Shown here piece after piece: positions 36,901 through 47,053 of a stretch of 64,000 nt of DNA. The notes under the pieces were generated by a model. It was not told the DNA's origin. It was given only the letters and a program-made list of their open reading frames with translations, and ran no database searches. The translations under genes and the position numbers were made by a program. Origin of the DNA: Marisa cornuarietis (Eukaryota; Mollusca; Gastropoda; Architaenioglossa; Ampullariidae); assembly GCA_004794655.1 (NCBI GenBank), contig SMMW01000179.1:537001-601000 (forward strand), in the 5' to 3' direction. Position 1 is the stretch's first letter. The number at the start of each line of letters is the position of its first letter.

Positions 36901-37483
36901 ATCATTAAAAATAAAAAACCCTCCTGCCTTAACATTCCACGTTAAATTTTAAGGAGTCACACACATACAAAGTATATAAAGAATTAGGCTCTATCCCATT
37001 CATTTTCAAACATGCGTGCACATTTCAAGGACAAATATTTTGTTCACATGGTAACAAAGCTGCCGCCATAATAGGCATACCTCATCTCATGTAGCATCGT
37101 GTATGTACATCCACACTAAATGTCTATCTCCTGCTCATTTTGTGGAACAGCTAAAACACTGCTTGTACAGGCAACAAAGTCTTGGTGACCTCTGACAAGA
37201 GTGCTCATATGGCCTGCAAACAATCTGATGTTTGTGGGTGGATTCTTCATTTTGTTTTTGCAGGAAAAGCCATGATCATTGGCAAAACTCAAAAGTAACT
37301 CTAATATGATGAGCCCAACCTCTCACAACTACCACAACTTCGGGTCTCTAGCCAAGGTACTGAATGACAGCCTCATTACACATGTCTAAACTGACCTGTG
37401 TTGTTTGTAGATAAAAGATTATAAAACATAAGTTAATCACCTTTGATGGCAGTCAGCCACTGGTGAGTAATGAGCTGTATTTT

Positions 37484-37489
37484 TTTATT
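37484..37489 (-). promoter_or_regulatory. Candidate poly(A) signal for ARGLU1
   Basis: AATAAA on the minus strand about 735 nt after the ARGLU1 stop codon. A weaker ATTAAA lies closer, near 37,826. Transcript data would be needed to say which is used. Confidence 0.35.
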
Positions 37490-38222
37490 ACAAAGTGATA
37501 ATTATCAAATTTAGAGCACTGATGATGATCAAAACTAATGTTACACATGAATATGACATGTCATTTGTCTCCATTGCATATATACTGAAGTGATTTTCTT
37601 TCCATATTCTGCACTGAAAGGCTGACCACAAAATGTCACATGGCAAGTGACAATGCACACACACACACACACACAAACATACCACACATGCATAAAAGCA
37701 CATTTTCTCATTCTATTATGAAAGGCTGTTTGACAGCACAACTCTATGCTGGAAAAAAAGGTCAGTGGCTTTTGGTGAGGACAGCAATAACATTTTCTGT
37801 TTTAAAAGTTTAAACCATTGTTTGGTTTAATGGCTTAGCTACGTTTGCTTGTAGCATGAGAATGTTCAGTCAATGATGACCCACCAGATATCTGCGTCCA
37901 CATGTAAGGTTTCCATCGTGCAGGCTGACAGCCAAGAACAGCAGCAAAGCTCCCACAGATGTTCTGCACAAAATCTCTGACACATCCTGAAACTGTAAGA
38001 TGATTGGCACAGAACACATTCAGTTGTCCGACTGGTACAGGTCAGTGCCAAACGTGCAAGAGTGGGGCACAGCATGAAAGGGATGTCTATGGCCAAAGTG
38101 TCAAATCCTAGAAGGCTTTTTTTTTCACTCAGTTTAAAGCCCTCTTTCAAAACAAATTATGGATAAAGGGTGAAGATAAGAATCAAGGAAAATGAGTGGG
38201 ACCAAGCAGGTGGGTGGGCAGT

Positions 38223-41200
38223 CTATTTTGCATTGAGGCTGAAGGACAATTTGGGTCGGGCATTCTTCTTATTGAGGATGACCTCCTGGTCCCGTTTTAG
38301 ACGCCGCTGCTCTTCCTCTTCTAGCCGCTGCTTCTCCTCCAAAATCTTGCGCTGCTCTTCAACCAGCTTGAGCTGCTCCTCTGCCTAAAGAAACCAAACA
38401 TTCATACCAACTTACACAGTTCCTGAAACAACACGAGGCATAAACCACCAACAAGTGAGGAAGGCACATACAAGCTGACATTAGCAACACATGAGTACAA
38501 AATTCCTTGTCATAAAGATAGCTGCAAAAATGGATTGATGCCGCATTCACCTGTGACCTGGTAATCTTTCAGATGTATTGCGATCTGTTCTATACCAGGC
38601 AAGGCTGTTATTTGTGTACAGGAAAGGCAAGGATGGCTGATATTTGTGCACAGATCAAGCTGTCAAAGGGATGCTACTGTGATCACATGATTTTAAGACT
38701 GTCTTTTTTTAAACAATTTTTTTTTTACGGTTTAGCAAACCAATTGTTTTTCTTGGTATGCAGATATTAGGTGGCAAAAGTCTACAAGACTGAAATTTAA
38801 AAAAAAAAAAAAGCGAACTCACAAGCTTACGCTGGGCTTCTTCAATTTTTTTGTTGTTTTCTTCCATGATAGCCTCCAGTTCTTGGCGTTTCTTTCTTTC
38901 CTCTTCCTGTAGAGAAACAAAGAGCAGGTAATTCAAGGCTAAAGACACAGCTAAAATTGATTATGAAACTAACATGGTAACCTAAACATCTACTGTCTGA
39001 CTCTTAAATGTCTTAATACACCAAAGCAGACAGCATGTCATGATAACATGTCTTCAAAGCATGTGGTAAGCCTTAACTCATAATTATATGTTTAGCCACT
39101 CATTCACAATCAACCTATTTAGGAGGAAAGAAGAGGTGAAAAACTACATCAATTCTGGGAGCTTAATAAACCACATGTACTTCGTGTGCTTAACAATTGA
39201 CACTTGTCTCCAACAGACATACTGCTTAAAATGCTTTAGGGAAAAAAAAACCAAAAACAACATTTATATATGTGAAAGTAACAAACACAGGAGAAGGAAG
39301 GGAGAGAACCCAAACAAGCTGAAAATGTACAGACTGCAATGTGAACAAAGATGATGACACTGAAAAGTGCATTTAACAAACCCACCCAGATACACACACA
39401 CAAAAACAATTATATATATATATATACATATACTTCCAACAGTCATCTACATTGACCTGAAAAGTAATTTTCCCAAAATTAGTTCTGGCCGTTCATTTAT
39501 AATGACTGCTAATTCAGAGTACCTGTCAACAACAATTTTTTTTAAATCGTGGCACCTGCAAAGAACATTTATTTGTTATCAGGACAAACAGGGAAAGCAA
39601 TGCAAACAAGTGTCTAGGTACAAGATGGTAAATGGCATGTGGCAAAAAAATGTTACTATACCTCCTGTGGCATCTTCAGGATTACATACCGTATACTGCG
39701 GTTAACATGGCACTTGCTAGGCGCTCCTGCTGCAAACCTTTTCTTCTTTCCCGCTCTTTGCACACATCCCCACATCCACACTCAACTGGGACAAACACTA
39801 GTTCCCATACATGTTCTCTACAGTCTTCTATGAGAGAACTTCTGATTCTTGAGACTTCATAAGCCTAGGTGTGATTCTTGCATGCGCTTTTCTATCACTA
39901 AGAATGGTGGATGCCATCTAAGCCAACAATGAGTTTTTTTCTAGACCCACTTTAGATTCCCTTCCAAATAAACTGGGTACACATGGCACAAATGAAGAGA
40001 ATGGGTACTTGCTGTTATCGTTTTTTGCATCCTTGGTATTATCTCCTGACCTGTGACTCACTGCAAAATCCTTTACAAAGCCAATACCTACAACAAATTT
40101 TACACAAAAATGATCATAGCTGCACTTGAACGAAAAGTGTCTTTATTCCCCCAGTTTATTCAAGCTTTTTTCCTCTTTTTTATCTTTATTTGTGTTGATT
40201 TTGTTAGTTTTTGCTGCAAATAAAAGGCATTTGAAAAAAGCAACCATTGTCACAGGAACAAGAGGGGGGACAACTGCCGGCATTTTCTACCTACCACATC
40301 TGGATTCTTTTAAGTCCTGGGATTGTTGATCAAGTGAACTGTACGGGTTGATTTTCACGTTTTTATGTGTTTTTCCAAACCCCAGTGAAGCATACAGAAG
40401 ATTTCCCAGGAGTTGGGGAACCAGTAAAAGTCTCTAAAGGACTGGCATAGAAACATACCTACATCACCTTTATTTTTATGCTGCAGATGGCTCCAGCACC
40501 GGAGGGAAATATAAAAAAATTAAGCCTAAAAAAAAATTTATAATCTAGATCCTCTGCGGGTGGGTCTTTTATTTTTAACGAGTTCCTCCCTTTTTAATTG
40601 TTAACATGCCATCCATCCATATCACTAAGCAGCTAATCAGAGCGAGAAGAAAGAACAAGGAGGTAATGAATAAACAAGCACCTCTCATAAATATAAAAGC
40701 AACATTCTTTTATACCAGATTAAAGCCTCAAACTTCTCCAGAAGAGACAATCTCCATGGCTTTAGCAATCCCCGAGTAAAGTAAAAATTTTCTGTGACTA
40801 GCTGAGATCTATAGGTAAGCTCTGCTACACCCCCAGTTTGAGTTAAAACAGATATAGTTCTACATGATCACACTGCCACATGAATGAAGCAAGGAAAGCT
40901 TTAACTCTCCTGGTTAAATCATTAAAAAAAAAAAATCTAGTCCATGTGTGATCATACAATCCCATGCTTCCCTGGTAGTCTCACTTGACAGAAAGAGCAA
41001 CACGGATGTTGCCATAAGAACAAAACCTATCTGTAATCGTCTGAGTACCAACTTCTTTTCCGCCCTTTTTTGTGGTGGCAAGATTGGAAGTGAGACATGC
41101 CAGCGCGTCCCCCAGTGAAATGAAAGGGATGAGTTTACCTCCTTGCGCTTTTGAGCTTCAAGCTCTGCCTGCCGCTGCGACTCTAGTTCATTGAGCATCT

Positions 41201-42849
41201 GAAGTTCCATGATATGCTTGGCCTCTTCAACTCGCCGCAAGACCTCTGCCTCTATCTCTTCCTTTCGCTTTTCCAGTTCCTCCTCAACCCGTTTTGCCAC
41301 CAACTCCTCAACACGCCGGGCAACCTCCTCTTCTATCATCTTCTCTTCCAGCTCCTTCTGTCGCCTGGAGGTATAGCAACAACAGTTTGTCACTTTCTCA
41401 ATCAAACTCATCACTAATTATCTTTTTCAATTCACCTGTTTTATAAATATTATTCCATTCTGTTTACACCTATATTATGTTACTGTCTACATGTTTTCTT
41501 TGTCTTAGTCCGTTACTCTGCATGACTTTCATTCTGCTGTCTGGTGCCGAGTTTTTGCTTACTATCCAGTTTCATGATCAATTTACTTATCTTGTTTTTT
41601 TTTAAAAGCTCAAAAATCAGTAATTTTACATCAATAATATTATATTAATTAATTATATTAATATATTAATATTATGTACTTGTATCATGTGAGTGTTACT
41701 ACACTATACAAGCCTTAACATTAGTTTTATTATTAATATTAAAAGTGCAATCTGTAATGACTGCAGCTCCTAAAGCGACTACGTACAGCCTGATTCCTAC
41801 ACAAAGCCCTTATCCTAAGACTTATGAAGACTTAAACAAGTATGTAATCTATCAATATCTGTATGCAGATCTGTGAAAGTGCATGCTGGGGTAGGGGGTG
41901 CAGGTGAATGGAAACATTATAAGGGAGACTACATCACCACTGGGAAAAAAGGTACATCAGATTTTAATAAACACAATGATGATAGTTAATTTAGTATAAA
42001 CCCTATTTACTGCATTAACTTTTCTTTCTATTCTCAACTTTTACAATCTCTTAAATGCTTAAGTACCTGATGTGTACAGAAGAAATTTTAAGAGAGTAAT
42101 CTTGCTACTTTCTTAAGGAATGTTACAGGATCTGCAACAGACCAAAATGTACAAGAAAAGAGGACTCACAAGAGACGCTGTCTTTCCATTTCTGCCTTCT
42201 TTTCTTCTTCTTCTCTCCGCTTAGCTCGCAAGATAAGGTCATCATCACTACTTGAACTACTTGATGAAAATGAACGTTTCCTTGAGAAATAGGCGAGAAA
42301 ATAAAAAAATTAGAAATTAGCTCCCTCTTTTAAGAAAATCATGTTCATTTTACTGGCAGGAGCTTTCACTGCTAAATCAATCGACAATATAAGCTGTGCT
42401 AGTTACTAGTAACAAATAGTATATGTCAGACTACAACTGAATACTGATGCAGCTAAGCTGAAACTGCGAAATCAACAATAATTATTTTACCTGATACAAA
42501 AACTGCAAATAATCAACTAAGCCTACATGTTATACTGATCGTTGTAAAGGAAGCAATCCAAAGAGGGATGTCAAAATACGATCATATAAAGATTGCAGAA
42601 AAATTGTCTTTCAAAGAAATGTAAGATATAAAACTTATATTTATAATAATTTTGAAAACCCTCAAAAACCTCTGTTACATACCGACTGCCCTTCTTCACG
42701 TCACGCGATCTCGATCGTATACGACTTCCTCTGTCCCGCCGATTTCTATCTCTTGATATTGAGCGTGATTTTGACCTTGCAGTCTTCTTCCGTTTTGATT
42801 TGTGTCTGTGTCTGCTTGAAGATCTGCTTCTGCTTCTAGATCTCCCCAT
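38223..42849 (-). CDS. ARGLU1: Arginine and glutamate-rich protein 1 (ARGLU1), 5 exons, 249 aa
   Basis: Nuclear RS-type coactivator that, in vertebrates, works with Mediator/nuclear receptors and modulates alternative splicing. Exons: 42849-42683, 42280-42170, 41364-41139, 38906-38823, 38384-38223, all with AG/GT borders and phase kept; 750 nt including the TAG. The N-terminus is Arg/Ser-rich ([20 protein letters not shown]), followed by a long Glu/Arg coiled coil ([34 protein letters not shown]) and the family-typical C-terminus [11 protein letters not shown]. Human ARGLU1 is 273 aa; the shortfall is mainly in the RS region. The ATG lies in a good context (GAACATGG). It is transcribed in the same direction as MYO16 and away from ACER3. 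The 2.2-kb intron between exons 3 and 4 is the longest. Confidence 0.97.
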
Positions 42850-44545
42850 GTTCGAACGCCAGAGCGCAAATTTAATATGTCAGGACACTAACAGCATATG
42901 TCCTCTTTTTACAAATGGCGACTCAGCGTATGCAGAGCGTGTATGTTTGTCAGAAATATTTCATCAGTTTGATAAGACCTTGCTACTTTTTAAAGTAAAA
43001 TATATTTTATAAAATTAAAATATTAATAAAGATATAGTAAGTATAGAAACGGAAAGTTGCTTTGACACCTACTTAAAACGTACTGAAAAAATTTGTTTGG
43101 AGGCTTTTAAGTAGAGGTCAAGGTCGTCGAGAACCCACCTCTTCTGAAAATAAATGTTTAAATCTTGACTGTTTCTAACTTAAAGAAAAAAAAGCGTGAT
43201 GTAATGGAATAGCATTTACATTTTTTTTATTTTTCGAGTTTATTGCTCGATCGGTGGGGTTTGCAGCATTAATAATGTCTTGAGGACAAAGAGGACGAAT
43301 AAGTTTCTAAGAAAACGTGTCTGGTACTAGCTGTGATCACTATATATAGATGAGCTTTTTGTTGTTGTTGTTGTCTTTGAAAGGGAAAGTGCTTCCACCG
43401 AAAGGCGATTTCGCACTGTGGAGGGGGGGGGCAAGGGGGGAGCAGAGGGGGAAGCTGGAGGTGGTGGTGGTAAGGAAGGGAAGGGACCGGGAGAAGGGTT
43501 GTTGTTCTCTTTCGCGCAGGTGTTGTTTACTGGTGTAATATATAGATGAGCTACCATTTTGATGTCACTTTGTACCCTTCCCTCATCTAGTTTACGACAT
43601 TGCTCTTTTATCAAATGTTCCTTCACTGCCTTATAATTGCTGTTTAATTGCTTCGGGCTTGCTTTTCTTCTCATTCTTCGAGACACTTATCTGGTCACAG
43701 ATATATATAAATATATAAGATCATATTCTGATACAGGGTTTCTTTGTCTTCTGCCTCCTTAGCATCCCTCTTATCGGTTGTGGATAGTATAGCACCTTGG
43801 GTCCATGATGCTTCCAGCGAGACAGCCGAGCATGTTGAGGGCAGAGAAGTAGATATATAGTTGCCTCCAGTTTGGGCGAGAGATTTCCGCAACGCTTTAG
43901 TTGGGTTTTGCAGCGTTTTCCAAGTCAAAGCGAATTCAAGGGTTGGATGTGCGGCGTTTCAGCTTCAGTGTCAGCTTTGGGCGTGTCAAGACAGGACTAA
44001 TTACGTGGACGTTGCCTATGCCCGAGCCTGGATATGTCCTCGTTTTAGCTTAATTGTTGATGCTTGATCTGGAATGCCTTTTTTCAGCAGGATATTATAG
44101 TCGATCTGGTTATAAAAACGGACCATCTGGGGAGTGTCAGCCGTCCTCGTCCTTTGTCGTGGTGGAGGGTGTATTGCTCAGGGTGAGCCTGTCGAGACTC
44201 GACCTATGCAAACAAATCTTTATAGATCTATGTCGTTGGTTTCCCCTAGACCGAATTTGCCTTTCGTTCCTGCCCATAGCTGGCGCGCGTTTGCGTCGAT
44301 CTGGGCGTTCTAGTCGCTGAACACGTTAATTCTTTTCCTGTACTGCTTTTGTGATTCTTTCTAGATGTTCATAGAACTTTAAATTCCACTTCGTGCGTGG
44401 AGGTCGAGTACTATACACTTGCATGGTGACATTTTGAGGCCTGGCAGAGATGCTAATGGAACTCAGCCTGCCAGAGCTGGTGTACACTTTTCACTCTCCC
44501 GGCATTCCTGGAGCATGCCGAGGGGGTGCGCGGTCGTTGATGATT
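42850..44545. other. Spacer upstream of ARGLU1
   Basis: Holds the ARGLU1 promoter region (not resolved into motifs), SINE fragment C and a G-rich stretch at 43.42-43.50 kb. A minus-strand frame (43327-43686) joins a basic N-terminal part to translated repeat and G-run sequence. I do not recognise it and treat it as noncoding. Confidence 0.45.
43383..43424 (-). mobile_element. tRNA-derived SINE-like repeat, copy C (3' end only)
   Basis: AAGTGCTTCCACC followed by GATTTCGCACT matches the 3' end of copy A in the same orientation. The remainder is replaced by G-rich sequence. It lies upstream of ARGLU1. Confidence 0.45.
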
Positions 44546-45900
44546 TAATAATAATAATAATAATAATAATAATGATGATGATTTCTATAGCACCTTTCTC
44601 CACCATACGAATCTCAGAGGCAACGGACGCACAACTTAGAGAAGAACAGGCTGGTTTTCGTAGAGGAAGAGGATGCACCGATCAGATATTTGCACTACGC
44701 AACATCATTGAACAGTGTACAGAGTGGCAGAGACAGCTCTACATTAACTTCGTGGATTTCCAGAAGGCATTTGACAGCATCCACAGAGAAAGCCTTTGGC
44801 GCATCCTGAGAGCGTACGGAATACCAATGGAAATTGTGCTGCTGATCAAAAGCTTCTATACGAACTTTTCATGCTGCGTTGGTGACAGTAACATCTGCTT
44901 TGAGGTCGGGACTGGAGTGAGACAAGGCTGCGTGATGTCTTCCCTACTCTTTAACCTTGTCATTGACTGGGTAATGCGCCACACAACGGAGGATGAACCA
45001 AGGGGCATAAGATGGACACTCTCCAAGAACTTAGAAGACCTAGACTTTGCCGACGACCTGGCCTTGCTGTCACACACCCATCGACATATGCAGGAGAAGA
45101 CGACTCGCCTGAACACCTTTGCGAAGCAGGTCGGACTGCACATCAGCCGGACAAAGACAGAAGTGATGACCCTCAACACCACCAATTCAACACCGATCAA
45201 GATCAACATAGAGGGAAAAGACCTGCCGATGGTTGAAAACTTCACATACTTGGGCAGCGTGGTCAAGCAGGATGGAGGAGCAGACCGTGACATCCAGAGC
45301 AGACTGAGCAAGGCCAGGGGCATCTTCTGTAGCCTAAGCAACATCTGGAAGTCAGCCCAGTACAGCACCCATACCAAACTGAGACTATACCAGAGCCTTG
45401 TCCTGTCCACTCTCCTGTACGGCTCGGAGTGCTGGCGAATGATTGACAGCGACCTCAACAAACTGTCAGTCTTCCACACCAAAAGCCTGAGAAGAATCCT
45501 GGGCATCTTCTGGCCAAGAACAATCTCCAACGAAGAGCTACTCGCCCAGTGTGGGCAAGAGAGTATGAACACCATCCTGATGAAGAAACGATGGCGCTGG
45601 ATTGGCCATGTCATCAGAGGCAACTCCATCACAAAAACTGCTTTACACTGGACCCCAGAGGGAAAGCGCAAGCGAGGCCGGCCCAAGAACACCTGGCGGC
45701 GAACCGTGGAGGCAGAAATGAAGACCCTAAATCACAGCTGGGGCACTGTGGGGAAGCTGGCCCAGGACAGACAAAAGTAGAGGACCTTTGTCGCTGCCCT
45801 ACGTGCCGACAGGCATAACGGGCAGTAAGTAAGTAAGTTTCTCCACCATTAAGATGAATTCAAAGTGCTTTACACAAAGAACACCACACATACATGATAA
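44546..45900 (+). repeat. Host repeat split by the LINE: AAT/TGA microsatellite plus 'TATAGCAC...GCTTTACACAAA' unit
   Basis: The left part (44546-44606) is an AAT/TGA microsatellite followed by TTTCTATAGCACC; the right part (45850 to about 45900) continues with TTCAAAGTGCTTTACACAAA. Joined across the LINE they resemble the repeat at 25,666, which has TATAGAGCGCC and AGCGCTTTACACAAA. It is an older dispersed repeat used as the LINE target. Its outer limit is approximate. Confidence 0.6.
44607..45837 (+). mobile_element. 5'-truncated non-LTR retrotransposon (reverse transcriptase 3' portion) with 12-bp target-site duplication
   Basis: The ORF reads REEQAGFRRGRGCTDQ, then the reverse transcriptase blocks NFVDFQKAFDS, GVRQGCVMSSLLFN and FADDLALL, then NFTYLGS, LVLSTLLYGSECW and the C-terminal RWIGHVIRG and [10 protein letters not shown]. 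The insertion is bounded by TTTCTCCACCAT at 44595-44606 and again at 45838-45849. It ends in a short TAAG repeat. The ORF stops at a TAG at 45778 where the sister copy at 59.6-60.0 kb has TGG, so the last 17 or so residues are lost. The 5' half, with endonuclease and upstream ORF, is absent. The isoleucine run in the upstream reading frame is only the AAT microsatellite of the host repeat. Clade not assigned. Confidence 0.92.
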
Positions 45901-46958
45901 ATGCTAGCGGCCTACAGTCGTCAATTCTGGAATCGAGGACGTACGAGGACAAGTGTTTTTAATTCCTATTTTTCAGGCTGATCATGATAACTTACACATT
46001 GAACACATCGCTATTATTTCTTATGAGGCCACCCACCAATGACATGGATGTGCTTACAGTTGCATGGGTTAGTTTTAGAATCATTGAAACAACCGAATTC
46101 TTATAGTACGATCATCAGGTTAGTTTTACAATCTCCATAAAAGCCAGATTCTGTTCAAGAATTTCTGGATTGAACCACAGGAGGCAATCAACAGCATGTT
46201 GGGGGTAGTCATAGTCTTTTCACTTCCACCATTGCAGTTCCATTGGACACGTTTCTGGTAGCGGCTTTTATCAAATCAACGTCTGTTGTCTCCCGTTGAA
46301 AGCACATCGTCATTTAATTATCCGGAAAGCAGTTTCTGATCAAGTTCAGCAGAGCGTCCAGCGATTTGGTGTTCTTAGAGGCGCCACTGCGTGGAATGGT
46401 GTTAATGTCACGTGGGTCTCCGGGATGGATGGACAGGACAAGGATGATGCCAAGAATGACGGCTGACGTACAGCGTTGTGGTTATGTAGTAGATCATGGC
46501 GCCCATCTAAGTCTCGATCGATCCGACATGATAATCTGTTTACACTCCCTATAGTCATGATCTTGACTCTGGACTTGAACACTTGGTGGCGCCCATCTCC
46601 TTTCCAAGTAAGATCACAGCCGATACCTTTCAACCAAAGGGTCATCTTTCGTCCCGAACACTTATGAACACTAATCCCCGGCCCTGCAGCTCATTCATCA
46701 CGGAAAGCTTTCGCCCAGAGATACCATGTTAGCATCCTGATTTGGTTTACTCTACAAAGGATTCTGCAGTGAGTCATAGGTCATAGAAGTATTTGTTTTA
46801 AGTTCAAGTTCAAGTTGTTTATTCATGGGGCAGTATTTGTTTTAATCCCCTATAGTATTAATGGTTCTTTTACTCCCTATGCAAGTCCGTGCTGCAACAG
46901 CATCACCATCGCTCGCTGGTTGCTACAGTTACTCGAAGCGATGCGACAACCTAATAGA
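45901..46958. other. Spacer upstream of ACER3
   Basis: Apart from the EAAT-like fragment, I see no gene. The ARGLU1-ACER3 pair is divergent, but about 4.2 kb apart and separated by transposons, so a shared promoter is unlikely. Confidence 0.5.
46220..46506 (-). pseudogene. Excitatory amino acid transporter (SLC1/EAAT-like) pseudogene fragment
   Basis: The minus strand reads MGAMIYYITTTL, then after a one-base shift SAVILGIILVLSIHPGDP, SLDALLNLIRNCFPDN, a TAA, and MTMCFQRETT. This is the order of the EAAT block AMIYYxTTT-(LGIILV)-IHPG-(LDxxLxLIRNxFPxN)-CFQ, which normally codes for a transmembrane segment and the following loop of a sodium-coupled glutamate/aspartate carrier. A single extra T and a TAA in place of the expected leucine codon break it. 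A possible acceptor (TTAG) precedes the first ATG. No other EAAT exons are visible nearby, so it is a stray fragment and not a working gene. Confidence 0.8.
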
Positions 46959-46981
46959 CGCATGCGCACAGCGACTTCCTG
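46959..46981 (+). promoter_or_regulatory. Candidate ACER3 core promoter elements: NRF1-like and ETS-like sites
   Basis: CGCATGCGCA at 46959-46968 is the NRF1 half-palindromic core, and ACTTCCTG at 46974-46981 fits an ETS site. They lie 73-95 bp before the ACER3 ATG. No TATA box is obvious at the usual distance, though TTATTTTATATTATGG precedes the ATG. NRF1/ETS pairs are common in broadly expressed metazoan promoters. The function here is inferred. Confidence 0.5.
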
Positions 46982-47053
46982 TGAGTTGCAGACGGACGTA
47001 CACATAGTTTGCTGAAGAAATTATCCGTGCTATCGGTTATTTTATTTTATATT

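Larger units (their letters stand above)
33237..38222. other. Spacer between MYO16 and ARGLU1
   Basis: Contains SINE copy B, the presumed upstream noncoding MYO16 exon(s), which I could not locate, and the ARGLU1 3'UTR at the right. A minus-strand frame at 34101-34535 has no recognisable domain. Nothing else is supported. Confidence 0.5.

Noticed and set aside
43327..43686. 119-residue frame with a proline run, minus strand
   Set aside because: The proline run is a translated G-rich tract and part of it is the SINE 3' end.
44856..45692. 278-residue frame on the minus strand
   Set aside because: Antisense shadow of the LINE reverse-transcriptase frame.
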